A stretch of 32,908 nucleotides of DNA from Candidatus Melainabacteria bacterium (GTDB taxonomy: Bacteria; Cyanobacteriota; Vampirovibrionia; 2-02-FULL-35-15), in assembly GCA_023250205.1 (NCBI GenBank), contig JAHFBE010000027.1, positions 1 to 32,908 of the forward strand, read 5' to 3'. Each line of letters starts with the position of its first letter. The first letter of the stretch is position 1. The notes below the pieces were generated by a model. It was not told where the DNA came from and ran no database searches. It saw only the letters and a list, made by a program, of their open reading frames with translations. Positions 7,960 to 17,297 of the stretch are shown in pieces. A program made the translations under genes and the position numbers.

Positions 7960-9152
7960 ATGAAGATTCTCCATGTAACTCCTTCATATTATCCAGCATT
8001 TAAATATGGAGGGCCTATTGAATCTGTTCATCTTTTAAATAAAGCTTTAATCAAAAAAGGGATTCAAGTTGATGTTCTTACTACTAAAGCAGGATTAGAT
8101 GGTGAGCAGAACATTGGATGTAATGATTGGGTTGATGTCTCTGGAGTAAGAGTTAAATATTTTCCTTATTGCTTGGGAGATAACTATAATTTTTCGTTAA
8201 ATCTCTTTCTATCACTTTTAAAGGGAGTTAAAAACTACAAGCTTATTCATATTTCTTATGTGTGGAATTTTCCGGTGTTAGCTGGAGGAATTGCAGCTAG
8301 TCTATTTGAAGTCCCTTATTTAATTTCTCCAAGGGGTACTTTATGTAAAGAAGCTATAGAAATAAAATCTAAACAAATTAAGAAGCTATATTTCAGTTTA
8401 ATTTCAAAACATTATGTTAATTCAGCAAATGGTATTCATTTTACTTCTGAAGATGAGAAAAGAAATGTTGTTGATTATTTAAATATTAAAAGCAAGTCAT
8501 ATATTGTTCCAAATGGAATCGATTTGTCTGAATACGAAAATCTTCCAGATAAAAATCAATTTAAACTAAAATATCCAATTCTCTCAGGTAAAAAATACAT
8601 TTTATTTTTAGGACGTATAAATAAGAAAAAAGGATTAGATATTTTAGTTGATTCATTCAAACTTCTTTCAAAAGAATCTGAGGATTATTTTTAGTTATTG
8701 TAGGACCTGATAATGATGGATATAAGGCTGAGCTTGAAAATATATTGAATAAGGCTGGATTGAAAAACAAAGTATTATTTACAGGAATCTTGCTTGGTAA
8801 AGATAAGTTAGCTGCATACACTGGTGCTGAAGTGTTTGCTTTATCTTCATACTCTGAAAACTTTGGGATGAGTGTAGTTGAAGCAATGGCATGTAATGTT
8901 CCTGTTCTTATATCAGATAAGGTGGGAATATATGATGATGTTGAGAAATATAATGCAGGCATTATAACTTCTCCAATAGTTGATAGCCTTTATTTGGGGC
9001 TTAAGAAACTATTAGGAAATCCTGGTATAAGTAAGTCAAATGTTGTGAATGCCAGAAAGCTGATTAAAGATAAGTATGATATTAATAAAGTTGCTGATGA
9101 AATGATATCTGTTTATGAAGATATTATTAGAAGTACTAAGACTCGGATTTGA
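7960..9152 (+). pseudogene. GT4 glycosyltransferase broken by a single-base frameshift
   Basis: Two adjacent frames together make one normal GT4 enzyme. The first (7960-8694) begins MKILHVTPSYYPAFKYGGPI and includes FLGRINKKKGLDILVDSF, then stops after SEDYF. The second resumes with LVIVGPDNDGYKAELE and runs to the TGA at 9150-9152, carrying the donor-binding motif SENFGMSVVEAMACNVPVL. Adding one T to the T5 run at 8688-8692 restores a continuous protein of about 397 residues reading EDYFLVIVGPD, the expected family sequence. As it stands the upstream product would lack the catalytic C-terminal part and should be inactive. The choices are a true mutation, slippage-based switching, or a sequencing or assembly error in a homopolymer. 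It starts 1 base after the polymerase stop. Confidence 0.88.
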
Positions 9153-9163
9153 GAAAGCTTGAA

Positions 9164-10918
9164 ATGAAAACAATACTTGGAATAAATGCATATCATGGAG
9201 ACTCTTCTGCGTGTCTTCTTGTAGGTGGAAAAGTAGTTAATGCTATTGAAGAAGAAAGAATAATCCGAATAAAACATTGGGCAGGTTTCCCAATTGAATC
9301 TATAAAATGGTGTCTCTCTGATGCGAAACTAAATATTCAAGATATTGACTATATTGCAATTTCAAGAAATCCATCAGCACATCTTCATAAAAAAATACTA
9401 AGGACATTAACGAAGATTCCTTCGCTTAGTTTCTTGAAAAGTAGACTTTCTAATGTTGCAAGGATTGGTGAAATTAAATCAGAAATTGCTGCTGCATTTA
9501 ATGTAAGTGAATCTCAAATTAAAGCAAAGATTGAAAATATAGAACATCATATGGCACATATTGGTAGCAGCTTCTTTGTTTCACCATTTTCTAATGCAGC
9601 ATGTGTAACTATAGATGGATTTGGTGATTTTGTAAGCACAATGAGAGCCGTGGGAAAAGATAGAGCTATTGAAATCCTTGATTGGGTTGAGTTTCCACAC
9701 TCGTTAGGTATCTTTTATTCTGCGATGACTCAATTCCTTGGTTTCTGGAATTATGGGGATGAATATAAGGTAATGGGACTTTCTGCTTATGGATCCCTTG
9801 GTTTTAAGAATCAAATGATGGAAATCGTAAAATTAAAAGATAATGGATTGTTTGAGCTTGATACATCTTTTTTTCTTCATGATAAAGAAGGAGTTGAAAT
9901 GGTCTGGGAAAATGGTCAACCGGTGATTGGAAAATTATTTTCAGATAAATTGGTTGAAATGTTTGGAAATCCCAGAGAAACGAATGAAGAGATCTCAAAA
10001 AAGTATCAGGATATAGCCACTTCTGTTCAGGATGTTTATGAAAATACTTTTTTCCATATTTTGAATGACGCTTACAAAAAGATAAAGGTAGATTCAATTT
10101 CTTTAGCTGGAGGTTGTATTCAAAATTCTCTTGCAAATGGAAAAATTACGCAAAATACTCCATTTAAGCATCTATATATTCCTCCAGCCTCTTATGATGC
10201 TGGTACGGCAATAGGTGCTGCTATGTGTTTTTGGAATAAAATCTCTACATCTACTAAAACATTTGTAATGGAAAGTCCTTACCTCGGACCTGAATTTAAA
10301 AATGATGAAATTGAAAATCAAATAAATCTATATAATTTAAGCAAAAAAGGGTGTCAGGTTGAGTTTATTAAAGATGAGACTGAATTATATAAAAAAACTG
10401 CAAATGAAATATCTGCTGGAAAAATAATTGGATGGTTTCAGGGTAGAACAGAATTTGGTCCAAGAGCACTGGGAAATAGAAGTATTTTAGTGGACCCAAG
10501 ACGTAGTGAAATGAAAGATATCTTAAATCAAAGAATAAAAAGGAGAGAGTGGTTTCGCCCTTTTGCTCCTTCTATCTTAGAAGAAAAAACAGATGAATGG
10601 TTTGAACAGGGCTCGTCGGTACCATTTATGGAAAAGGTCTTTAAAATAAAAGAGGAGAAAAGGAAGTTAATTCCTGCTGTTTGTCATGAAGATGGTACAG
10701 GCAGGTTGCAGACAGTATCTGTAAAAATGAACCCAAAGTATTATAAGCTAATAAAACAGTTTGAAAGCCTTACTAGTGTTCCAATTATACTGAATACTTC
10801 ATTCAATGATAATGAACCTATTGTCAACACACCAAAAGATGCCATAGAATGTTTTCTATCAACGAAGATAGATGTGTTAGTTATAGGTGACTTTTTGATT
10901 TCCAAAGTTTCAGCTTAA
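9164..10918 (+). CDS. NodU/CmcH-type O-carbamoyltransferase
   Basis: This protein is 584 residues from the ATG, which has a GAGAAAG ribosome site 6 bases upstream; a TTG at 9149 is a poorer choice. The N-terminal domain begins TILGINAYHGDSSACLL and carries the metal-binding HHMAH at residues 128-132, as in NodU, CmcH and TobZ. The C-terminal domain has GWFQGRTEFGPRALGNRS at about 423-440 and the closing ILNTSFNDNEPI. The family moves a carbamoyl group from carbamoyl phosphate, through an adenylate intermediate, onto a sugar or antibiotic hydroxyl. Here it sits between glycosyltransferases, so a carbamoylated sugar in the surface glycan is the most likely product. Length and motifs look complete. 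Confidence 0.92.
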   Translation: MKTILGINAYHGDSSACLLVGGKVVNAIEEERIIRIKHWAGFPIESIKWCLSDAKLNIQDIDYIAISRNPSAHLHKKILRTLTKIPSLSFLKSRLSNVARIGEIKSEIAAAFNVSESQIKAKIENIEHHMAHIGSSFFVSPFSNAACVTIDGFGDFVSTMRAVGKDRAIEILDWVEFPHSLGIFYSAMTQFLGFWNYGDEYKVMGLSAYGSLGFKNQMMEIVKLKDNGLFELDTSFFLHDKEGVEMVWENGQPVIGKLFSDKLVEMFGNPRETNEEISKKYQDIATSVQDVYENTFFHILNDAYKKIKVDSISLAGGCIQNSLANGKITQNTPFKHLYIPPASYDAGTAIGAAMCFWNKISTSTKTFVMESPYLGPEFKNDEIENQINLYNLSKKGCQVEFIKDETELYKKTANEISAGKIIGWFQGRTEFGPRALGNRSILVDPRRSEMKDILNQRIKRREWFRPFAPSILEEKTDEWFEQGSSVPFMEKVFKIKEEKRKLIPAVCHEDGTGRLQTVSVKMNPKYYKLIKQFESLTSVPIILNTSFNDNEPIVNTPKDAIECFLSTKIDVLVIGDFLISKVSA

Positions 10919-10924
10919 TACCAT

Positions 10925-12142
10925 ATGCAAATTCTATATTTCAACAGATCCTTTTATCCGGATATTGAAGCCACTGGTCAGCTAATGACTGATTTATGTG
11001 ATGAGCTTGTAAAGAAAGGACATGAAATTACGGTTGTTGCCGGGCAGTCTTACTATTTAAATAATGGAAATAAGAATCCTTTTTTGCAAAGGCAGCACTA
11101 TAATTCTATAGAAATTATTCGTGGATATGGATCCACGTTTTCAAAAAGATTTCTATTTTTGAGAATAGTGAATCTAGCATTTTATTTTGTTAATGCATTT
11201 ATTGGTGGATTTATGGCTAGAAAGAAGCCTGATTTAGTAATAGTAGGAACAGATCCTCCAGTTTTGGGATTAATCGGAATCTTCTTTGCTAAATGGTATA
11301 AAGCAAAGTTTGTTTATTATTGTCAGGATATTTACCCTGATGTTGGAATCGTAACTGGGAAACTAAAAAATCCAATTTTAAATTTCTTCTTAAACCAAAT
11401 AAATATTTTGTCATTTACAATGGCTGACAATATAGTTTGTATTGGCGAGTATATGAAAAATAGAATCCTAAATAAGGGGATTAATGAAAATAAAATTGTT
11501 GTTGTACATAATTGGGCAAATACTAGTGTTCTATACCCCATCTTAAAAGATCAAAATGAATTTATTAAAAAAAATAATTTAAAAAACTGTTTTACAATTA
11601 TGTACTCTGGAAATTTGGGACTTACTCAAAATCTTGAAAATATAATTGAAGTGGCAAAGTCTTTTAAAGATAATTCAAAAGTAAAATTCTTATTAATTGG
11701 AGATGGTGCTAGTAAGCTGAGACTTCAAAATTTGGTTTCACAATATAACCTTTCAAATGTTGAATTTCTCCCATATCAACCAAAAGGTGAACTTAAATAT
11801 TCTCTTTCTGCCCCAGATATTCACTTAATACCTTTTGAAAAAGGATTGTCAGGAATTATGGTTCCCAGTAAAGTCTATAATATTCTTGCTTGTGGGAAAC
11901 CTTATATAGGTTGGATTGAGAAAAATAGTGAGATCCATTCAATCGCTTCCAAATTTAAATGTGGAATTACTGTTCCACCTGGCAATATAAGAAATATGAT
12001 TAGAGCTATAAGCTGGTCTATTAAACATAGAGATAAGCTTGATGAGATGGGTTTAAGGGGAAGAGAAGCTGTAATTAAGCATTTTGATATAAATATTAGT
12101 GTTAATAAATTTAATGAAACTATTTGCAAGCTAGTGTCTTAG
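10925..12142 (+). CDS. WbuB-like GT4 glycosyltransferase
   Basis: This 405-residue GT-B transferase begins MQILYFNRSFYPDIEATGQ, with LCDELVKKGHEITVVAG, the N-terminal pattern of the WbuB group, which often adds N-acetyl-fucosamine-type or related sugars in O-antigen synthesis. The C-terminal domain has IMYSGNLGLTQNLENIIEVA and GLSGIMVPSKVYNILACGKP, the variant of the donor-binding motif typical of this subgroup. It starts 6 bases after the carbamoyltransferase stop and is the last gene of the plus-strand run. Its final 23 bases overlap the end of the convergent fcl gene. The donor may be a 6-deoxyhexose, given the GDP-fucose genes nearby, but this is inference. Confidence 0.87.
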   Translation: MQILYFNRSFYPDIEATGQLMTDLCDELVKKGHEITVVAGQSYYLNNGNKNPFLQRQHYNSIEIIRGYGSTFSKRFLFLRIVNLAFYFVNAFIGGFMARKKPDLVIVGTDPPVLGLIGIFFAKWYKAKFVYYCQDIYPDVGIVTGKLKNPILNFFLNQINILSFTMADNIVCIGEYMKNRILNKGINENKIVVVHNWANTSVLYPILKDQNEFIKKNNLKNCFTIMYSGNLGLTQNLENIIEVAKSFKDNSKVKFLLIGDGASKLRLQNLVSQYNLSNVEFLPYQPKGELKYSLSAPDIHLIPFEKGLSGIMVPSKVYNILACGKPYIGWIEKNSEIHSIASKFKCGITVPPGNIRNMIRAISWSIKHRDKLDEMGLRGREAVIKHFDINISVNKFNETICKLVS

Positions 12143-13067
12143 AAATATTTTCTAGAAACCAGTTATAGGTATCTTTTAATCCAGACTTTAAGTTAATCTT
12201 TTTCTTCCAGCCAAGCTTTTCTAGTCGACTGCTGTCGAGTAGTTTTCTTTGCGTTCCATCTGGTTTGTTTATATCAAAAACAATATTTCCTTTGTAGCCT
12301 ATAACCTCACAAATAATTTTAGCTAATTCTTGAATACTGTATTCTTCTCCGCTGCCTACATTTATAATTTGATTCTCTGAATAATTCTTCAATAAATATA
12401 AACATGCAATAGCTAAATCTTTTGAATTTAAGAATTCACGTTTTGGTCTTCCGGTTCCCCAGATTGTCACTGATTGTTCATTTTTTGTTTTTGCATTGTG
12501 AATTTTATAAATCAACCCTGGAATTACATGACTGTTTTCAGGATGGAAGTTATCATTTATGCCATAGATATTAGTTGGCATTGCACAAATATAATTAGTA
12601 CCGTATTGCCTGTTATAGCTTTGACACATCTTTATTCCTGCAATCTTTGCTATTGCATAGGGTTCATTTGTTGGTTCTAGTTCACCGGTAAGCAAATATT
12701 CTTCTTTTATTGGTTGGTGGGAATGCTTTGGATAGATACATGATGAGCCAAGGAAGAGCAATCTTTTCACACCATTTAAATAAGCATTGTGAATTATATT
12801 GTTTTGAATTTGCAAGTTTTCATAAATAAATTCTGCTGGTAGAGAATTATTTGCTACAATCCCACCGACTCTTGCTGCGGCTAAAATTACTATTTCTGGT
12901 TTTTCGGTTTTAAAAAAATTCTCTACATTTTGTGATTTTAATAAATCCAATTCATTATGAGTTTTAGTTAGGATATTTGTAAAACCTTCTATCTTAAGTT
13001 CTTCTAGTATTGCTGAGCCTACAAGCCCAGTATGTCCTGCTAAATAAACTCTGTTGTTATTCTGCAT
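12120..13067 (-). CDS. fcl: GDP-L-fucose synthase
   Basis: This short-chain dehydrogenase/epimerase is 315 residues from the ATG, which overlaps the gmd stop (ATGCAGAATAA). A GTG at 13088 would add seven residues. The nucleotide-binding motif is [14 protein letters not shown] at the N-terminus, the catalytic pair is YAIAK, and [20 protein letters not shown] and [12 protein letters not shown] are family hallmarks. The enzyme epimerises and reduces GDP-4-keto-6-deoxy-D-mannose to GDP-L-fucose with NADPH in the cytoplasm. It is translationally coupled to gmd, which makes its substrate. Its 3' end overlaps the convergent glycosyltransferase gene by 23 bases. Confidence 0.95.
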   Translation of the reverse strand: MQNNNRVYLAGHTGLVGSAILEELKIEGFTNILTKTHNELDLLKSQNVENFFKTEKPEIVILAAARVGGIVANNSLPAEFIYENLQIQNNIIHNAYLNGVKRLLFLGSSCIYPKHSHQPIKEEYLLTGELEPTNEPYAIAKIAGIKMCQSYNRQYGTNYICAMPTNIYGINDNFHPENSHVIPGLIYKIHNAKTKNEQSVTIWGTGRPKREFLNSKDLAIACLYLLKNYSENQIINVGSGEEYSIQELAKIICEVIGYKGNIVFDINKPDGTQRKLLDSSRLEKLGWKKKINLKSGLKDTYNWFLENISKTLACK

Positions 13068-14193
13068 GAGCAAATTCTTTAAACCCACCCTCTTTTAAAT
13101 ACAAAGATTGTCTAGCTTTTTTCAAATCTGATTCAACCATTTCTTTAACAAGTGACTTTATATCGTATTTTGGAGTCCATTTTAATTCTTTTTTTGCTTT
13201 TGAAGCATCACCGCATAGAAAATCAACTTCTGAAGGTCTGAAATATTTTGAATCCGATTCAATTATTACATCCCCTTTTTTTCTTGAGTCTATTAAGGAT
13301 GGTAATGCATTATCAGCAAAGCCTGCTATTTTACCTTTTGTTTCTTTTCCTTTACCAGTCCACTCTATTAGAATTCCAACCTCTTTAAAAGCCATTTCTA
13401 CTAATTCTTTTACTGAAGTGGAAACTCCAGTTGCAAAGACGTAATCGCTTGGTTTTGTTTGCTGGAGAATTAGCCACATGCCGTGTACATAGTCTTTTGC
13501 GTGTCCCCAATCTCTTTTTGCATCAAGGTTACCAATATAAATCTTTTTATCCAGGCCAACAGCAATTCTACTTACTCCTCTTGTGATTTTTCTAGTAACA
13601 AAAGTTTCACCTCTTATAGGAGATTCATGATTAAACAATATTCCATTACAAGCAAAAAAATTGTAGGCTTCACGATAATTTACTGTAATCCAATAGGCAT
13701 AGAGCTTTGCTACTGCATATGGTGAACGAGGGTAGAATGGAGTCGTTTCTTTTTGAGGAGTTTCTTGAACTAGTCCATATAATTCAGAAGAAGACGCTTG
13801 GAAGAAATGTATTTTATCTTGAAGTTTCAATATTCTGATTGCTTCAAGCATTCTTAGAGTACCAACAGCATCAGTATCTGCAGTATATTCAGGTGTTTCA
13901 AAGGAAACCTGGACATGGCTTTGTGCCCCAAGATTATAAATCTCATCTGGTTGAACAGCTTGAATTATACGTATTAAATTTGTTGAGTCAGTTAAGTCTC
14001 CATAATGTAAAAAGAACTTACTGTCAGGATCATGAGGATCTTTATACAGGTGATCAATTCTTTCTGTATTAAATGAAGAGGCTCTTCTTTTAATTCCATG
14101 GACAATATATCCTTTTTCGAGTAATAACTCTGAAAGATATGTACCATCTTGCCCGGTGATTCCTGTAATTAATGCTATCTTTTCTTTAGTCAT
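13057..14193 (-). CDS. gmd: GDP-mannose 4,6-dehydratase
   Basis: This 378-residue protein has [19 protein letters not shown] at the N-terminus (NADP-binding GxxGxxG), [18 protein letters not shown], the catalytic YAVAK and the [18 protein letters not shown] segment, all typical of Gmd. It removes water from GDP-D-mannose to give GDP-4-keto-6-deoxy-D-mannose, the precursor of GDP-L-fucose, GDP-D-rhamnose and related sugars. It heads a two-gene unit with fcl. A TATAAT box lies just upstream at 14202-14207, and a small transposable-like element begins 15 bases beyond that, so the promoter region has been altered by insertion. Confidence 0.96.
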   Translation of the reverse strand: MTKEKIALITGITGQDGTYLSELLLEKGYIVHGIKRRASSFNTERIDHLYKDPHDPDSKFFLHYGDLTDSTNLIRIIQAVQPDEIYNLGAQSHVQVSFETPEYTADTDAVGTLRMLEAIRILKLQDKIHFFQASSSELYGLVQETPQKETTPFYPRSPYAVAKLYAYWITVNYREAYNFFACNGILFNHESPIRGETFVTRKITRGVSRIAVGLDKKIYIGNLDAKRDWGHAKDYVHGMWLILQQTKPSDYVFATGVSTSVKELVEMAFKEVGILIEWTGKGKETKGKIAGFADNALPSLIDSRKKGDVIIESDSKYFRPSEVDFLCGDASKAKKELKWTPKYDIKSLVKEMVESDLKKARQSLYLKEGGFKEFAHAE

Positions 14194-14201
14194 AAAGTTC
14201 T

Positions 14202-14207
14202 ATTATA
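14202..14207 (-). promoter_or_regulatory. Candidate -10 box of gmd
   Basis: Read on the minus strand this is a perfect TATAAT, 9-14 bases before the gmd ATG, which allows only a very short leader. No good -35 exists at normal spacing; the bases there come from the inserted element and its duplicated target. Confidence 0.45.
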
Positions 14208-14222
14208 CAATGAGTAACTTCT

Positions 14223-14406
14223 GGGTGTGCTAACAAATCGAGGATAAATAGTATAAATGTCATTGCGAGCTGAACCCTTCACGATGTTCAGGGTAAATTC
14301 CATGAGGCGTGGCAATCCAGATCGAGACTGCTGTGGAGACGTTGCATGCAACGTCTCTTCCCTCGCAGTGACATGTTAAAGTTATCCTCGAAAACTTTTC
14401 ACACCC
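14223..14406. mobile_element. 184-bp MITE-like element with 9-bp target duplication (B)
   Basis: The ends are imperfect 25-bp inverted repeats. The left end reads GGGTGTG-CTAACAAA-TCGAGGATAA; the right end, inverted, reads GGGTGTG-AAAAGTTT-TCGAGGATAA. GTAACTTCT flanks the element on both sides (14214-14222 and 14407-14415), a perfect 9-bp target duplication. The interior has arms GTCATTGCGAG and CTCGCAGTGAC and a 22-bp perfect palindrome at 14336-14357. It has no coding capacity, so any movement would depend on a transposase elsewhere. Confidence 0.85.
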
Positions 14407-14434
14407 GTAACTTCTTATAAATGACCTCTTAGGG

Positions 14435-14440
14435 TAGAAT
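14435..14440 (+). promoter_or_regulatory. Candidate -10 box of serA
   Basis: TAGAAT lies 60 bases before the serA ATG, with a weak TTCTTA 17 bases upstream that overlaps the right copy of the 9-bp duplication. Downstream, at 14460-14471, is the perfect 12-bp palindrome CCTTTATAAAGG, a possible operator. Confidence 0.35.
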
Positions 14441-14500
14441 ATATGTGTTTTAAGTGAAACCTTTATAAAGGAAACGTAAATTATTTTCGTTATATAACAA

Positions 14501-16096
14501 ATGCTAAAAGTATTAGTTACAGATAAGTTAAATACAGCTGGTTTAGATATTTTAAAACAAGTCGCAGAGGTTGATTATAAGCCGGGGATTTCTGCTGATG
14601 ATTTAAAAAAAATAATTAAAGATTATAATGCTCTTCTTATTAGAAGTCAGACTAGGGTTACAAAAGATGTTATTGAATCATGCTCAAATAATATGAAAAT
14701 TATTGGTAGAGCAGGAGTTGGAGTAGATAATATTGATTTAGATGCAGCTACTCAAAAGGGAATCATAGTGGTAAATTCGCCTGAAGGTAATACTACTGCT
14801 GCAAGTGAACATACTATTGCAATGATGATGTCTCTTGCCAGATTAATACCCCCAGCAGATGTATCGATGAAAAAAAAGGAATGGAAAAGAGCTGACTTCT
14901 TGGGGTTTGAATTATTTGGTAAGACGTTGGGAATTGTTGGGTTAGGCAAAATTGGAGCTAGGGTTGGAAAAATTGCACAGGCAATGGGGATGAAAGTTCT
15001 TGCTTATGATCCATTTGTTAGTCAGGAATTTGCTACCCAGTTAAGATTTGAATTAGTAACCTTGGATGAGATATGGAAAAGAGCAGATATGATAACTGTT
15101 CATGTACCAAAGACATCAGAAACGGTAAACCTCTTGAATAAAGATACTCTTAAGAAATGTAAGCCCGGTGTCAGAGTTATTAATTGTGCAAGAGGTGGGA
15201 TTATTGATGAAGCTGCATTAGCAGAAGCAATTAAATCAGGGCATGTTGCTGGTGCAGCATTTGATGTGTTTGATGAAGAACCTGTTAAAGATTCTCCATT
15301 ACTTTATCTTGGAGATAAAGTTGTTTTAACTCCACATTTGGGAGCTAGTACTGAAGAGGCTCAGCTTAATGTTGCATTAGATGTGGCTGAACAAATAAGA
15401 GATGTTTTATCTGGAGGATTTGCCCGGAGTGCTGTTAATCTTCCTGCAATGAAAGCAGAAACTATTGCTGAAGTAAAACCTTTTATGACTTTGGCAGGAA
15501 TTCTAGGAACCGTTGCTGGTCAACTAATAGATGGCAAAATTCAGGAAATTCAAATTGAGGCAAAAGGAGAACTGGCAAAGAAAAATACCGATCCGCTTAC
15601 TGTTGCAGTTATAAAGAGTATTTTATCAAGCAGTATTGAAGGAGTAAATTTTGTAAATGCACCAATTATTGCTAAGGCTAGAGGAATCAAAATTATAGAA
15701 TCAAAATCTTTTGATACCGGTGATTATGTAGAAGAATTAAAGGTTACTTTAAAAACTGATAAAGGCGACAAAGCTTTATCCGGGACATTGCTTGCTCAGG
15801 CAATACCAGCGATAGTTCAAATTGATAACTATAGTATTAATGCTACACCTGCAGAACATATGCTTCTAACGCATCATCAGGATAAGCCAGGGATGATTGC
15901 TCAAGTGTCAACGATTTTGTGGCAAGGAAATATAAATATTAGTTCTATGCATGTTGGAAGAAAAGGTCCAAGGGAAATGTCTGTAATGATATTAAATTTA
16001 GATGATCCCCTTCCAGCAGAACTAGTTCAAAAGGTCTCTAAAGTTGAAGGAATTTTGGAAGCAAAGTATGTAAGGCTTTTATCTTTAGTAGATTAG
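14501..16096 (+). CDS. serA: D-3-phosphoglycerate dehydrogenase, long form with ACT domain
   Basis: At 531 residues this matches the long-form enzyme. The substrate domain is followed by the NAD-binding motif GIVGLGKIGARVGKIAQAMG, the catalytic arginine in NCARGGIIDEAAL, the glutamate in FDVFDEEP and the histidine in LTPHLGAST. An intervening domain follows, and a C-terminal ACT domain covers about the last 75 residues (HHQDKPGMIAQVSTIL). It oxidises 3-phosphoglycerate to 3-phosphohydroxypyruvate, the first step of serine synthesis, and the ACT domain is usually the serine sensor. No clear ribosome site precedes the ATG. The acyltransferase gene starts at the base after its stop, so the two are probably translated together. 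Confidence 0.96.
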   Translation: MLKVLVTDKLNTAGLDILKQVAEVDYKPGISADDLKKIIKDYNALLIRSQTRVTKDVIESCSNNMKIIGRAGVGVDNIDLDAATQKGIIVVNSPEGNTTAASEHTIAMMMSLARLIPPADVSMKKKEWKRADFLGFELFGKTLGIVGLGKIGARVGKIAQAMGMKVLAYDPFVSQEFATQLRFELVTLDEIWKRADMITVHVPKTSETVNLLNKDTLKKCKPGVRVINCARGGIIDEAALAEAIKSGHVAGAAFDVFDEEPVKDSPLLYLGDKVVLTPHLGASTEEAQLNVALDVAEQIRDVLSGGFARSAVNLPAMKAETIAEVKPFMTLAGILGTVAGQLIDGKIQEIQIEAKGELAKKNTDPLTVAVIKSILSSSIEGVNFVNAPIIAKARGIKIIESKSFDTGDYVEELKVTLKTDKGDKALSGTLLAQAIPAIVQIDNYSINATPAEHMLLTHHQDKPGMIAQVSTILWQGNINISSMHVGRKGPREMSVMILNLDDPLPAELVQKVSKVEGILEAKYVRLLSLVD

Positions 16097-17257
16097 ATGA
16101 ATAAAAACAATCATTTAGTTTTTCTGGATGGATTAAGAGGTCTTGCTGCTTTGTATGTAGTCATTTTTCATGCAAAGTGGTTCTTATGGCACTCATCTTC
16201 GACAGGTCCTTGTCATGAAAAGTCTTATCCAATCTTAGGCAAAATTATTCTTTATTTTTTTACATTGTTTAATAGTGGACACTTAGCTGTAATTTTCTTT
16301 TTTGTTTTATCTGGCTTTGTTATTCATCTTAGATATGCAAGACAGCTAAAAGAGTTTGGTGAAAATTCAACTTTTAACTTTATGGATTTTATTAAGAGGC
16401 GTGCAAGAAGATTATATCCAGCATTTCTATTTTCTATACTGTTTACTTTTGTTCTAGATAAGGTAGGTGAAAATATGGGACTTCTAACTTATACAAATCA
16501 CACTCTTTACTCTTCCATGAATGACTTAAATAATTTACATGTTCATGATTTAAGAACTTTATTTGGGAATTTACTTTTTCTAATGAAAACATATGTTCCT
16601 GTCTGGGGGACTAATGAACCACTTTGGTCCCTAAAATATGAGTGGTGGTTTTATATGATGTATCCTGTTTTATGGTTTTTGTCTAAGACTTCTATTGCTC
16701 TGGCTACACTGGTTTTAATAGTTCTATTCTTTCTTAGCTTTCTTAAATGGACATATGGTCTCGAATTGTTTAGAGTAATTTTCTCTTTAATTTTAGCCTG
16801 GTGGTCTGGAGTATTGCTTGCGGATGTTTATTGTAAAAGATTAAATGTTTCTTTTGGGCAATTGTCTTTTATTTTATTTCTTGTTCCCTTTCCTCTCATG
16901 TTATACCTTTACCGTATTCGTATGATTACTGAGAGTTCAGTTTCATTGGATATACTATGTAGTTTTATCTTTGTTGGATTAATTTCCTTTTGCTTCTATT
17001 TACAAGAAAAGAAAATAAGCTTACATTTCCTGGAGATATTAAAACCTTTGGGTGATATGTCTTATACACTGTACTTAACTCACTTCCCGATAATATTTTT
17101 TATCAGTGGTTTACTAATGTCATTAAATCCAGAACATACACTACCAAAGCATTGTGGATTTGTGTTATTTGGAATATTTGCTACTGTAGTTTTTGCATAT
17201 TTTATGCATTTTATTGTTGAAAAGCCATTTTTAAGTAGTAAAGTGATTTATGATTAA
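16097..17257 (+). CDS. Acyltransferase 3 family membrane protein
   Basis: This 386-residue integral membrane protein has about ten hydrophobic segments. The N-terminal HLVFLDGLRGLAALYVVIFH holds the conserved arginine and histidine (R14, H25) of the acyltransferase 3 family, and RARRLYPAFLFSI and GDMSYTLYLTHFPII are further family marks. Members O-acetylate or O-acylate surface sugars such as O-antigen, exopolysaccharide or peptidoglycan. The ATG directly follows the serA stop, an odd functional partner, so it may serve the polysaccharide locus just upstream. There is no C-terminal SGNH domain, so it would act alone or with a separate partner. Confidence 0.88.
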   Translation: MNKNNHLVFLDGLRGLAALYVVIFHAKWFLWHSSSTGPCHEKSYPILGKIILYFFTLFNSGHLAVIFFFVLSGFVIHLRYARQLKEFGENSTFNFMDFIKRRARRLYPAFLFSILFTFVLDKVGENMGLLTYTNHTLYSSMNDLNNLHVHDLRTLFGNLLFLMKTYVPVWGTNEPLWSLKYEWWFYMMYPVLWFLSKTSIALATLVLIVLFFLSFLKWTYGLELFRVIFSLILAWWSGVLLADVYCKRLNVSFGQLSFILFLVPFPLMLYLYRIRMITESSVSLDILCSFIFVGLISFCFYLQEKKISLHFLEILKPLGDMSYTLYLTHFPIIFFISGLLMSLNPEHTLPKHCGFVLFGIFATVVFAYFMHFIVEKPFLSSKVIYD

Positions 17258-17297
17258 TACATAATACTTTTTCTTGAATCACTTATATAAAATACAA

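Noticed and set aside
8657-8962. 101-codon minus-strand frame over the frameshift site
   Set aside because: It is antisense to the second half of the GT4 gene, whose motifs are clear once the frameshift is allowed for.
9804-10136. 110-codon minus-strand frame
   Set aside because: It is antisense to the complete carbamoyltransferase and has no domain features.
14398-14421. Promoter for serA made from the right end of the element (TTCACA then TATAAA)
   Set aside because: The spacer would be only 12 bases, too short for a normal sigma-70-type promoter.
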